Below, piece after piece: positions 22,857 through 36,200 of a stretch of DNA of 64,000 bases. The position numbers were made by a program, and so were the translations under genes. Source of the DNA: Halocaridina rubra. Its lineage: Eukaryota > Arthropoda > Malacostraca > Decapoda > Atyidae. Position 1 is the stretch's first letter, and the number at the start of each line of letters is the position of its first letter. Below the pieces are notes generated by a model that saw nothing but the letters and a program-made list of their open reading frames with translations, did not search any database and had not been told where the DNA came from. The stretch spans positions 86,001 to 150,000 of the forward strand of contig JAXCGZ010017020.1 in assembly GCA_037179515.1 (NCBI GenBank), written 5' to 3'.

Positions 22857-25833
22857 TTCCTTATTTTTATTTTGAATGAAAGTTTTAATTTTTTATGGTT
22901 GGTAAACACTGTGATATTAGTTTTTCAAAAACTTTTAATGCAACAGCTTACTCAATATCATGATCATATCCTGTACGGGGCTAGAATTGATACTTTTGCA
23001 TATTTTTGTGTATTGAAATTTTTTCAGAAGAAACTTGAATACCACATTGCTCTTAACATTATGAAAGAGTCCTTGAAAGATAAAGCTTTAATATTTATAC
23101 TTTATGCAAGATGCTGTGGTTAGATATCAGCGGAGAGAGAGAAGATAAGAAATGTGTAATGGGTCATTAAAAGAAATTAATTTCCAAGGAACCTGATGTT
23201 ACCCTAATTTCCTTGATCAGCGTAACTCAAGTTTGGTTTATTTGGCGTTCTTATCATTATGTAATATCCGTTCTGAGACTCATATCCTGTTATTTGTTTT
23301 AGTATAGTAGTGCATTGGAGGCAGTTTTCTCTAGATTTTTAGTATGTAGCAGATTTTGTAATGGTGTAGATCTTAAGAGTCGCCCTATCATATTATTTAT
23401 GAGATGAATGGTCAAGGTAAAATAATCTTATCCATTTATTTTGTTTGTAAGATTTATAGCAAGTGGGGAAGATAAGATTAAGTTGTTGGTTCATGTAAGC
23501 TGTACTTCATATATTTTTATTCACTTCTTATTTTAAGCCCATTAAGAGCTATTACAGGTCACATTGTTTGTAGTGCAGTAACACTTTTTTTATCCTGAAG
23601 AGGAATTTTCGAGTGGTACAGTACATTGTAAAATTTGTTATTCCTCTTTTTCTTTGTAATACTACCAGGCATTTATATTTCTTTGATAAAATCTAAATCA
23701 TGATATTAACATTGATATATTATGTAGGCATTTGTGTGTATGCTTACGTGTGTTTGCATCGTCTTCTGTGCACATATATGAAAAAGAAAGTTTACTTTAT
23801 AGAAGAATAATGTTAGACTACCAAATAAGCATAATTATATGCATATGTATTGTATACACTACTTTATATGAGGTGTGTATTTTAAATCTTTTATTGTTCA
23901 ATACTGCATCACAAGCTTGCATTTTCATTTTCAAAGTATAATTCATCAAATTTATTTTTTGCCAGAGTTAGGCCCTATCGACCTCATTGTTATCAAAGTG
24001 CTCAATACATAGAGTGTATAAAACGTTTCATGAAGATTGATATGAATTGTATCACTTTCACTTGCCATATATTTCAGCAGTCTCGAAAATGCTTTCCTTT
24101 GGCAATTGTGTGGTGTAATAAGGTATACCAGAGAGGTTTACTTTGTGTAAAATAGAGTTACATATATAACCTAATTATAAAGTAAGCCATAATTTTTATT
24201 TAGAGCCTGAAATTGGTTTTCAGATGCACCAGATCACATGTTCATTCTGGGAGCCTGACTACCAATTGGTTAGGAGATTTCCCCTAGGTTGTGTAGCGTA
24301 ACTAATATTGAACGGAAAGCTTAGGCTGGTAAGCTGTGCTGATGCCCTGTTTCCCCATTTCTTTGATTTTAAGTTACGATCACCCTGCTAGTTTACGTGG
24401 AATATGGCATCATGCTGCGCCCTTGCCTTAGAATGCAATTAGTTTTTCAAAAACCATTAAAATCGTTAAATTTAGAAGAAAGATATATTTAGCTTTGATT
24501 CCCATGGCAATTATTATAAATCCCAACATAAATACACGAAAATTATGGAATTGAAAATAAACCACAACAAATGTGATCAAAATGTATTCATTTTATCTTC
24601 GTGTTTAGCTCATGATAACATAACAGAATGAAAAGTAGTTGTGGAAGCAGCACCAAGGAATGGAAAATAATTTAAATATAAATTTTATTTTTATTTTTCT
24701 ACATATTCTCTCTTTTTCTTGAAGAGAAATTTTGTTTATTAAGCACTCTTGACATATTTTCAGAAAAAAAAAGTGCAGCATATACGACTTTGCATAAATC
24801 CTGTAACGTTACTCTCATTCCTCAACCTTCGCAAAACCATCTTATTTATATTACTGCCTTCTCATAATGATTTTCTTCACATTCCTTATGGTCTTTGTTT
24901 TGACCTCAGTGCTTCCTATTACAGCCAACTGAGTAGATGCTATTAGATATGGTATATTACTATAACAAAATCTTTAAAATCGTACGCTGTATATATAAGT
25001 TTGGAAAAACCACATTATAGAGTTTCTAGATTATTATCCTTGTCTTTATTTTGAAAGGGTAGAAGTATCTTTGTACAGTATGTAGTAAAGAAATACTGTA
25101 AATGTTAAATAATATAATCAAACTTACATTAGAAAATTAGAGTGTCTATAGTTAAGGGGTACTGAATGCCAATAAATATATTTACTCTTATGAAATGAAT
25201 GTAGTATGGAACTGTATGTGCATTAAGTGGCAAGATACTGCGGAGAATGTACAGTATTTGTAGGATTCTTATTAATGCGTGATCACTTCTTTACCTTAGA
25301 CACCGTGAGACTAAGGCTGTTGAATGCTTTCGTATTATTTTGGTCCCTCTTCTAATTCTGGAGTTTATAAGATAAACCTATAACGTGATCCTTTTATATT
25401 TTGTTTAGAGAAGGTTTGTTCATATCGTTGTTTGGTGTTTGATTATCAGCTTTTAGTAGAAAAATTTATAAATTTTTTTTTACATCTTGTAATATGTTCC
25501 AAATAAGGTGTATATAAATAGTGAAAGTATACGTTATGACACTATCTTAATTATGAATGGGAACAAATGAATAGTACAGGCGTTCTTAGGCTTTCATATG
25601 TAATCAATAAATGCCCTAATAAAAGAGGAAAGACATTCAAGGGGTCTAGATATCTAACTTTGGCGTTTGTTTTTATATGGAAAAGAGGATCAGTGAAGCT
25701 TTTAGAGCTGAAAGCAAGTCTCTCTCTCCTCTCAGAAAGTTATGTTAATGAAAGAGTTTCTTAGCTTATAATATTTCAGGATTGTGGTTATTGATAGCAG
25801 ATGGGCTGTGCAATATGCATTCTGTGTTCTTAT
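22857..25833. other. AT-rich intergenic sequence
   Basis: No exon, RNA gene or named repeat recognised. Frames are short and unbiased. Confidence 0.4.
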
Positions 25834-25835
25834 TA

Positions 25836-26104
25836 CAGGGGGTTCTCGACTTGTGTCAGAGTTCTGTTCCTCAAGACGTGACATAACCCGATATTCAGTG
25901 TAATTCGGAATACACCTAAATAAGCACCTATGTCACCTACCTGTGCTAATGCATTGGTAAAGTTTCTCCCTTTTCCGAAGTTCCAGTTTCTCAAATTTTA
26001 ATTCCCTTGTGATGACTTTCCTCTTCTTTGAAGCACTGCCATCAGTAGACTTTGCTCTATCATCGTAACTCGAGGACATCGAAAACCAAGGATCCCCTAT
26101 ACTG
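25836..26104. mobile_element. Possible Tigger-like MITE
   Basis: Flanked by TA. The left end CAGGGGGTTCTCGACTTGTG resembles the left end of the clearer element at 33326. The right end, ccaaggatcccctatactg, is a weak inverted match. Confidence 0.4.
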
Positions 26105-26106
26105 TA

Positions 26107-27640
26107 TATGAAAACTTGTTACGTTGGTCAAGAACTTGAGAATGACAGCAGTAGTGGCGATAGATTCTTAGCACCAACCTCCATTGGCTTGACATGTAAT
26201 AGGTGGTAAACTCAAAAGAATTCATGTGTACTGCTCTTGCCTCACATGTGGTAATACATGAGGAATGTGCTGCCAGCTTAACTAAACAAGGGAAGGACAA
26301 TTGTAGCTATAGAATCAATATTTACACGGTATAAAATTACATGTTCCTTCCTCAGTACACATTGGAATGAGATTATACAGACAGTGGTATATATCTATCT
26401 AATGAATATTTTTGAGGGAATGAATTTTATTTTCTTGTAAAATGCTGCATTTGCAAAATATCGTAGCTCATGGATAACCTCACTGTATTAGACAATATAT
26501 TTACAGAATTAACCCCTTAAGGGCGGTTCACGTCATCTCGCTATCAAGGGAGGATGTTTTATGTAGATTGCAAGGCCTTTGAGGTTTAATAATGTGCTCA
26601 TCCAATTGAGACTATTGGATCATCTTCCCCAGTCAAAATGGGAACGGGATATGTTAAATATTGTTATTAGGATAGTGGAAGTTTACAGTGAATATGTTCA
26701 TTTTGTGAGAGTATTGTGCAATGCTTTAAGATATTAGCAAATTGAATGTTGCCTTTTTACTGAAAAACGAGGTCCTTCATATGCAAAACATCCTTGGTAA
26801 GAAATTTCCTTACTTAGTCTCCCAGTGTCCTGTACACACATTGAAATCAGTTTCACATATGCAGAAAAGTGTTTATCATGACACATATGTCTTGGAAATA
26901 GTGAAACCAGTTAGAAGCTGTTATATGTGCATTCTTTCGAATTGTAATGTTATTGTTCTAATAACATTATTTTTTTCAAAATATGAAAAAATGCATGTTG
27001 AGTGGCCTGAGTATAGACCATCTGCATGCTCAGTCCATTGTAATATTATGTTTCCTTTGCATTGTGCGAATTGTATGCCATAACTGTTCATAGATTTTTA
27101 AATATTTGCTAGTAGTATTTTGATGTTTTTTAATCACTTTGTCTCCCCCATAGCTATAAAGATTTAGTGTTTTAAATTACCACATTAAATATCATTAATT
27201 ATAATTCATCCCAGCTAACGAAGTCTTGTTGTGTTATATATACTTTTGATGGAGTGAACATCGACAAATTGTTAAATGTGTATATCTGAGGCTGTACCAT
27301 GTCAAAACCTACCCTTTTCCATACACAATTTCTTACTTAAAAATTTATGTGTGCCAGAGAGCACTCCTAGGGCTTTTTAAATCAGTTATCAATTTAAGAG
27401 TAATGCAGTTATTTTTAAGACCATGTGATAAAATTTCTTAATTATTAAACCATTTTTCTTCAAACTGAACCTTGATAGATATCAATTCTAGCTCATTTTT
27501 TTTCTCTTGCTCAAAACAGTACTCTAGCAAAAATGAGGCGAGAATTTTTGATGGTTTGTAATGAGAATTTAAAAGTTCTACTTCTCATTTTTAAATGTAT
27601 ATTTAATGTGATTCACAATAATAACATATAACTGTGCATA
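26107..27640. other. AT-rich intergenic sequence
   Basis: A 113-codon frame at 26742-27083 has no recognisable domain, and its codon use looks random. I see nothing else. Confidence 0.35.
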
Positions 27641-28345
27641 GTTATGTGTGGCATAGGTAGAAGGGAGACTGATGAAAATTAGATGAACTGGATATGGGTT
27701 CTTGAGGATATAGGATTAAAGATCAGTTAGAAAAAGACTGAGTACTTGCATTTTTATTATCATGGAGGAGAGGTGATGATCCAAGAAGAGAAATTAAAGA
27801 GCATGGGTAACTTATAAGTGCCTAAAATCAACGGTGTCCAGTGATGGGGAGCTCGACTTTGAGATGGCACATAGAGTGCAGTCCAGTCGGTAAAACTGTA
27901 AAAGATGTTTGGCGTATTGTGCAACGCAAGAGCAAACGTGAATGTTAAAGGGATGGTATGAAATATAGTAGTAATGTTGCTATGATGTATGGAGTACAGA
28001 TTTGGGGAATGATGCAGGAATGGAAACTAGATGTGGCAGAAGTGAAAATGCTTAGATGGATGTGAGCGTTAATGAAGCTGGACAGGATCAGGAATGAAAG
28101 TCAGAGAAGGTACAGGAAAGAAATGGGTATGGTACTGGCATGTCCTAAGAACGGACCAGAGTTACATGGGAAGGAGAGTGATGGGAATGGAGGTGGATGG
28201 GAGGAGAAACATAGGGAAACTAAGATAAATGTGGATGGATAGTATAAGGAATGATATTAGGAAGAAAAATGACGACTGGTCGGAAATGCTGACTTAATAT
28301 ATTTGCGGAGACAAGTTGAGGGTGTGTGAAGATGAATAAAGCAAA
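27640..28345 (+). mobile_element. Degenerate RTE-type LINE relic (RT C-terminal part)
   Basis: Frame-broken text in three frames matches RTE polymerase C-termini: a GDGELDFEMAHRVQ segment, a VYG-like segment, RNERVRE-like basic text and GMEVDGRRNIGKLR. Stops and shifts are many. Confidence 0.6.
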
Positions 28346-28439
28346 CATTTTGTAGGCACTATAAAAAAAGCAAAAGAGAATAAACTTGATTAATAGGGGA
28401 TCATTTTTTTTTTAAGCCTAGGCACATATTATGTTGTGT

Positions 28440-28605
28440 ACTCACTAAGCTTGTTGAGTTGGCAGATGCTACCACACATGGATTGTTTACCACTTAGTGG
28501 CTTTGGTGAAGGAAAACAATAAGAACCACGTTGAGGAATTTGACTCCTTATGGGTTTGGGAGGCAATCATTATACCCACTGGGCTACTGAAGTTTAGTAA
28601 CATTG
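28440..28605 (-). repeat. Possible degenerate tRNA-headed repeat
   Basis: The minus strand has GTAGCCCAGTGGGTATAATG (A-box-like) and GAGTCAAATTCC (weak B box). No second copy was found here. Confidence 0.3.
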
Positions 28606-29198
28606 GTCTTGGGAATTTTATATCACTGAACAAGAGAATGAAATAATATCTGCCGAATTTCAAAAATATGCATTAATAGTTATGTTATCACAATACCTGA
28701 TTTACGATAATAATTTTGGTGATAATGGTTTAGATGCGAGTTCACTTGCTCAGGAATAGTGAAGCATTAAATGAAGGTCCAATGTGTCAACATCTTTAGT
28801 AAATGTTTGTGCAACATAATTGTAATGTATACTAATTATTCCGTTTTTTAATTTCTTTCAGGCTTACCATGTGAAATTTAAGAGTTTCGTGCAGTGAATG
28901 CCAAGTTACATTGAATTCTATAACTCTCAAATCTTGGTTACGTCACTCATGTAGTATACCTTTCTGAGACTGGTTCTTGTCAAAACCTACAGTAGTACAC
29001 AGTCAAACCGGATGCTACACCATTATGGAGGCTGACACCTTGTATTATTATAAGGTAATATACTTGATGTATGATGAGGTAACTAAACGTTACAGTACAG
29101 GTATAGTAATGATCCCCATAGCTAGGGATAAATGTAGTATAGATTGCAGGATTCACTAATCAAATCCTTTTCCTACTCTTAAGTTCCTGTTCTTAAAG

Positions 29199-29300
29199 CA
29201 GAGGTTCCCAAACTGTAGTATTGGGATACATTATGGTACATCAGAAGAAATGCATGGGTTATGCATGTACTTATTCACTTTTTAAAAACCTATATAAAAT
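29199..29300 (+). mobile_element. hAT-like terminal sequence
   Basis: CAGAGGTTCCCAAACTG resembles the terminal inverted repeat of Charlie-like hAT elements. The other end is not visible, so only a fragment is claimed. Confidence 0.35.
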
Positions 29301-29577
29301 TAATTAACACTGTAAATCTTCCAGACATGCTAAAAGTAAATTATATATATAAAATTAACATTAGAAATGAAAATCACAGTATATTTGTTAATATAACAGT
29401 ATTTTTATGATGGCTTCCTCATTCATTTTCATACAAATGTTTTACAAAATAGGTTTAGGGCACATTGCTCTATATGCAAATAAGAAATTTTTTTACAGAT
29501 ATTATATTCTTAAGGAAATCTTGTGTAAATTCATTTTTGAAGTAACATTTGACAAATATACATCCAGATATGCCTTT

Positions 29578-32500
29578 CATGTTCCCCTTCATGTGTCATA
29601 AAAGTCGATTAAACGAGGAGGAGTGTTGGGGCTGGGAATCCCCTCCTTTGCATTTTTTTTTTTTTTTCCTACGAGTGACCAAGAAATGCGGGGGTATTGA
29701 GGCAAGAGAGATCTGACCAGAGCCCTAGTAACTGGGTCTCTGAATGGGTGTTGTTGTGGTGTAAGTAAAGTTTCAAGGGAGGTAAAAGGGAGTATGTGTG
29801 TGGAGAGAAAGATGGATGTACTTGCACTTAGCGAAACTAAGATAAAAATTAATGGTAAGGTGACATTTGAGAGTCTGGTAGGTAGGATGTCTGGAGTTAA
29901 GAAAGGGAGAGAAAGAGAGGGAGTTCCTCTGTTGGTAAGTGAAGCGATTAATATGTGTGTGGTGGATTGGAAGGAAATATCATCTCGAATAATAGTGGCT
30001 AAAATGAGACTAGGAAGCAAGGTTTGGGCGTTTGTGAGTACATATGGCCTTGGCAGTGAAAGAAGTGAGGAAGAAATAGAAGAATTTTGGATGAAAATGA
30101 ACGAGTGTGTGGAAGACTTGGGAATGAATGTGAATGTGGTGTTGATGGTAGTAAGGAATGATTTAGTCGATGGTGTAAATGGGAAGTATGGAATACTTGG
30201 TAGGAATGAGTGGAAAGAAAAATATAGAATTTTTATGGAGAGAGAAATGTTGCGTGCTAATACTGTCTTTAAAAACAAGGATGTGCACAAATATGTGGGA
30301 CATAATAGATAATGGAAGAGTAGTGGACAGAACATTAATGGATTATGTTTTGGTGGACAGGAGGGTGATTGGAAGAGTATTGAATGTGAATGTACTGAGA
30401 GGAGCTAGTGGTAGAATATCTGATAAGTATTTAGTGGAAAGTAGAGTGATACTTGAAGAAAAATTGAGAAAGAGGAGAAGCAAGAGAGGAAGAGTGTTGG
30501 TAAAAGCTAGTGAACTGAATAAGAAAGAGAAAGACTGTGAGTATAAAGCTGGTATGAGCAGTGTGTGGAATGTAGTGAAAGAGAAAGTAGAGGAGGGAGT
30601 GGAAAAAGAATGGAGTTGTTTCAAGGAGGAAGTTATGAAGTGTGCAGAGGCAGTTGTGAAAGGATAGTAACAGGTGGAAGTAAAAGGAAAGGTAGTGAGT
30701 GGTGAAATGAGGTGGTGAGTGCAGTAGCTGCTGAAAAGAAGCAGGTATTTGAGGCATGGTTGCAGATAGATAATGTTGAGTCTTGTGACAGGTATAGTGC
30801 AAAGAGGAGGGTAGCGAAGCCCATGGTGAGGGAGCAAAGATAGAAGTGGATGTAAGGTGGAGTAGGAGCTTGTCTGAGAATTTTGAAAGGAATATATTGA
30901 TGTTTGGGAAGGAAATGAAAAGAGTGCAGAAAGGTGACTCTGGTAGGGAGGAGAGGGTGAAAGGAGCAAATGAGCACTAGCTAGTAGACGAAATAACGGT
31001 GTTAAGATAGATGAGCTGAGCTTTTTAAGGAATTGCTAAATGAGGGAGATGATAAAGAGGTGAAGATTGTGGCTGTGGGAAATGAATAGAGAATGCAAAT
31101 GTTGGGTGATGAGAATGATATAGAAATAACAAAAGAGGAGTTATATTTGGTATTGAGAGCAATGAAAATAGGTGAAGCACCAGGGATAGATGGGTGTCAT
31201 GTGGAATGTTTGTCAAAAGGTGGGGGGGCATTAGTAGAATGGATGGTTAGGTTGTTGAATGTATGTTATATCGAAAGGGAGGGTCCTAGTTGATTGGAGG
31301 AGTGCATGTGTAGTTCCACTTTACAAAGGGAAATGCGATAAGTTTGACTGTAGTAGTTTTAGAGGAATTTATTTATGGACTGTAGTTGGTAAGGTATATG
31401 GAAAAGTGTTAATTGAGAGAATAAAGAAAAGAACTGCGAGATTCATTGGGGAAGAAGAGTGTGGGTTCTTGAAGGGGAGAGGCTATATGGATCAGGTGTT
31501 TGTGGTAAGACAGGTGAGTGAGAAGTTCCTAGAGAAAGGTAGGGACACTTTTTGGGCTTTATGGATTTAGAGAAATCCTGTGACAGGGTTGTTAGAGAGG
31601 CATTGTGGAGTGTGTTGCGACTGTTATGGAATAAGTGGATGTTTGTTGTATGCGGTGAAGAGTTTTTACATGAATAGTAAAGCATGTGTTAGTCGGGAAC
31701 AGTATGAGTGATTGGTTTGAGGTGAATGTAGGGTTTCGTCAAGGTTGTGTAATGTCGCCATAGTTGTTTTATGGATGGAGTGGTATGGGGGGAAGTAAAT
31801 GAAAGATTATTAGGCAGAGGCATTGGATTAATGGGTGTGTTTGGAGGGTTGTGGAAATATGAATCAATTGCCATTTGCTGATGACACAGCACTGGTAGCT
31901 GATTCTGGGAATTAACTGAATCATTTGGTTACTGAGTTTGTTAGGGTGTGTGAAAGGAGAAAAGTTGCGGGTGAATATTGGTGAAAGTAAAGTCCTGAGA
32001 TGCACGAGGAGTGTGAATGTTAGTAGACTGAATGTAGGATTGAATGGGAAGTTGCTTGAAGAACTTGAAAGTTTTAAGTATCTGGGGTCGCATGTATCAA
32101 GGAAGGGACAAGTGGGTGCAGAGGCTAGTCATACAGTGAATGAAGCAAGTAAACATCTAGGTGGGTTGAAAATTGTGATGAGAAATAGATATTTAGGAAT
32201 GAATACAAAGAGAAGGTTATTCGAATCTGTGATTGTGCCTACCACGTTGTATGGAGCAGAGACTTGAAATGCAAGAGAGGATGAAAATTACAAGTTGAAA
32301 GTATTGGAGATGAGGTGTTTGAGAAGTATGATTGGTGTATCTAGAATAGATAGAGTGAAAAATGAGGAGATCAGGTAGAGAATTGGTGTTGAAAGAAGGC
32401 TGTTGGATAGGTTAGATATGAGAAGTATTAAGTTAGTTTGAACACATGTAAAGGATGAGCGAAGAAAGAATAGCAAAGAGTGTGTGGAGTACAGAACTGG

Positions 32501-32945
32501 TTGAGTTAGGCCAAGAGGAAGACCTAGAATGAGGTGGATGGATGGCATGAAAAGGGCATTGGATGCACTTGGAATCACTTGAACAGGGAAGAGAGTGTGC
32601 AAGACATAGGAATGAGTGAAAGAAGATCGTGTATAAGTGACATGGGCTACAGGCATTTCTTGCCCCTGCTAGCTGATGCAGTTGTAATAGATGGGTGAGG
32701 GGAATTGCCATGTGATGAAGTGGTGGGGGGTAAACCAGCTGTGGCTGTTACGTTCACTGTAGAAATCTTTGCCTGCCTACCTTGAGGGTGACCCAAGCAG
32801 GTTGGTAGGGGGGGAAATGTGGCAACCCATTTTCCCCAAGGAGCTAAGAGGAATAGTTGATGTATGTGTGGATCGTTGTGAATGTGTGTTTCTTGGCTCG
32901 GCCACCCCCTTACAAGGGGAAATAGGGCCATATATATATATAATG
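29578..32945 (+). mobile_element. Near full-length, inactivated RTE-type LINE
   Basis: About 3.35 kb, typical for RTE. The 5' end carries tcataaaagtcgattaaacg and ggctgggaatcccctcc. An AP-endonuclease domain follows (MDVLALSETKIK at about 29815, NDLVDGVNGKYGILGRNEWK). Then the reverse transcriptase: EELYLVLRAMKIGEAPGIDG, RGIYLWTVVGKVYGKVLIER, and the catalytic FADD at 31874-31885 in LPFADDTALV. Then SFKYLGSHVS and a C-terminal basic region with RMRWMDG-like text near 32530. Several frameshifts and stops break the frame. The 3' end has ctcggccacccc, acaaggggaaatagg and a short (TA)n, as RTE elements end in short tandem repeats. Confidence 0.85.
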
Positions 32946-33065
32946 GATTTTGAATGGATTGTTATTTAAGCAGTATTGTATCATATAATTTCGTTATTCC
33001 CAAAGTCTTATGGCATAAACATTCTCTCTTATTTAACTGGAATATATTATTTTTTCTTCTTTCAG

Positions 33066-33218
33066 ATGTTGCCTTTAATTGCCTGGACACTATTAATCAT
33101 CTTCCACACATGCTTTGCTGATGTAGTTGTCATATCAACAATAACAAACAAAACCGAAACAAGCATACCAGATTTTCCTGCAACTTTTGGACCACCATTA
33201 CCCCTTGCTGGGTTCAAA
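33066..33218 (+). CDS. RNF13: RNF13 exon 1: signal peptide
   Basis: The ATG directly follows the acceptor ttcttctttcag at 33065, and the donor is GTAAGT at 33219. It has 51 codons, phase 0: hydrophobic signal peptide, then the start of the PA domain (sequon NKT). Confidence 0.9.
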
Positions 33219-36200
33219 GTAAGTTATATATATTTTTTTAGTTGTTTTATGCTTGTTTACACTAAGCTTTATATTTGCTGAAGTTGAATTTTTATGGAGT
33301 AAAATGCTTAATGCAATAATTACTACAGAGGGTCCTTGATTTACAATGTACTCGAGGTACGACGTTTCATGGTTACAGCTACCTCCCATTAATTATTTTG
33401 CTTCTTTTTTTATAATTTTTGGCCTGTATTATGTCTCTCAAGCACAAAGCAAATTCTTCTGATGGCAACAAAAGGAAAGCCATCACCATAGAAGTGAAAT
33501 TAGAAATTAGTAAAATGCATAGAAAGGGGAAAGCTTTACTTCTTCATTAGCATAGGTGTTGATTTAGGTATGTTCTAACATCCACTGAAACTCGAGTTAC
33601 ATCACTTTTCAGGACCGGAACTCTGACGTAAATCGAGGACCCCCTGTAGTAGGATACTCAGTGTGTTTTGATTGGTGTTATGTTTAGAATGTTAAAAAAC
33701 TATGTATCCAACTTGCATTAGCCTCGTATGCATTACATGAGATGTATAGCAAGAACTATATCATTAATGTAGTGTCAGTTCTTGATATCTGTCTGTTGTG
33801 AATTATTTTTTGGAATATGTATAGTGTTTCCTTAAATCCATAGAAAAACATAATGTCCAACCTTTTTTTAGGGGTATGCAACGAGAGTTGAGCCCGAAAC
33901 AGCTTGCACACTTCCTAATCCGCCTCCCAATGTAACTGGTATTGGTGGTCCTTGGATTGCTATTGTGAGGCGATATAATTGCACATTTGTTGAAAAGGTG
34001 TTAAATTCCCAACGTGCTGGCTATGGCGCTGTTATCATTTATAATGTGCATTCTAATGCGTTACGTAAGTCTGAACAATTTCTCTTATAATATTATGAAA
34101 TAATAAGTTTTACATTTACCATTTTCAATAGCTACTACTGTTATATTTTTTTCTGATGTGATATTTTACGATTATGGTTCATCAGCAGTTTGATGTTAAA
34201 TAACCTCTACATTTACTGTCTTCTATTAAAAAAATTTAAGAACACTATTAATGAGCAAAGTATTAAATTTTTTTTTTTTATATAAAATAAATGGCATATA
34301 TAAATACAGGTAGAAGTATGTGCCATTAATTATGCTTTTCCATGCTTGTTCATATTTCCTGAATATAGACCTACCAGAATAGGATGAAGGGCTCTTTGGG
34401 AATTGTTCCACTGATTTGTCATATAAGTAACTATGCTTGATTAACATACAAATAGGTGTAATCTACCATATTCTTTCATATATTCAGATTGTAATTTGAA
34501 TGCAAAAATCCCATTTATATCTTATAAGTTTTCATTTTTATACATTCTTTGTCCAGAACCCATGAGTGCTGACGGACGAGGAGATGGTGTAATAATTCCC
34601 TCTGTATTCATTGGTTATGATGATGCTCTTATGATTCTTGAGAATTTCCAGTATGATAAAGGGTAAGCCGTAAGCTATATTATTACTATTATTATTATTT
34701 ATCCTTGGGCAGTGTAGAGAAATGTTCCTTCATATTCCCCACAAATTGTAAGAGGTATTAAAAGGAATAGAGGAGGAGGAAATGGTAATCCCTCTCTCAC
34801 CCCCTTGAATTTCTATTTTTGCACAAAACAATTGAGGGAAATATTGACAATTGACTAGGTATATTGATACCTTAGTACCTCTCTTCTTTTGTTACAATTG
34901 TGGCTAATTTTTTGCCAACTGTAGTATATGGCTGTGTTTATCATATATTGATAGATTTTTGTTATTTGTTTTGCATTGTTGTATCTGTTTTGCAAATTAC
35001 AAAGGTACAAGGATTTGAGTTCAGAAAAATAAATCATTATAGATTTAATTTTTTTATTAAAAATTAAGCACTGCCTATCCTTTCATATAATATACTTTTT
35101 TGGTCACACAAACTAATCCTTGCTAACGATAGGAATGACCCTATTTGCCTAAGATTATCATGTCCATTCTTTTACAACAAATTCCACTTATCTGGGCTTC
35201 TGATAAAATCCTCTTGAAGTCAGATATTCCCAGAATTGGGAATCAAAGTTGAAGTACATTCATATAGTAGACTCGTGTGTTTCTCAGTATTAATAGTTAC
35301 CTTATTTTTGCATTATTGGATTATGCTATGTTAGTACTGTTTTGGAATATTCGGTAATGTCGAAAATTTGGATTATCATTAGTTAACGGTAGAATTAATG
35401 CAAAAGGCAGTATATAGTTGCTTTTATTACCCAAGTAACAAGTATACCAAAGCAATTATTTACAATTTCATTCTTGTGCAATTTTCTTCCTTTGATTGTT
35501 GCAACCCAGATTGTCTTGAGGGGAGAAGGCTATATGGAAAAAAAAGTTTCCTTGCCCTCTTTTGATGATGTTAAAAGCTTCATTGTACTTGTAACAGTAT
35601 TAGGAAGATGGTTTGAGCATTCATCCTAAGAAGTAATATATTTTGCTATAATGAGAGAATTGAATAATTACAATATATATTTCCATGTAGTATTAGTATA
35701 TGTACTGCTCCTAATAGGACCCATATATTTTCTCCTGCAGTTTTATCCTGGACCTTACAGATGACATGCCATTCAATTTACAAAATTACTTGGTACCCTT
35801 TGCAATAACTATTGGTATCTGCTTCATTGTTATGCTTACTTTCATGGTAAGTAGTAGGTAGTACCTGTGTGATTTTGAATGATGTAAGCATTGTATTTGA
35901 TATGTATATCCTGTATAGGTATGGTAAGTCTTAGCTTTGGGCTGCATTCTAGATTCTTTTTATTTATTTACTTATTTAAGTTTATATTAATTGCACAAAG
36001 GTATTTTGTTCAACATTGAGAAGCAAAACAAATGGTTTATTCACTGTGGTACTCGCTTAAAGAATCTTGAGCTGAGTATGTTTCAGATATAAACTGTCCC
36101 ACCACATGTTTTTAAGCTTTATTTTCTATAGTAGCTGACACAGCCTTTCATATTTTCAATCCAAATTAAGGACATCTTTTCATTTCTTTAGATTTGACAA

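Noticed and set aside
26742..27083. 113-codon frame in intergenic DNA
   Set aside because: Random-looking composition and no domain or splice context.
29589..30335. 248-codon minus-strand frame, and others at 30343-30969
   Set aside because: Antisense shadows of the RTE LINE, whose plus strand carries the endonuclease and reverse transcriptase motifs.
29794..32267. Functional host gene with endonuclease and reverse transcriptase domains
   Set aside because: The domains are those of an RTE LINE. The frame is broken many times and no splice structure explains the breaks.
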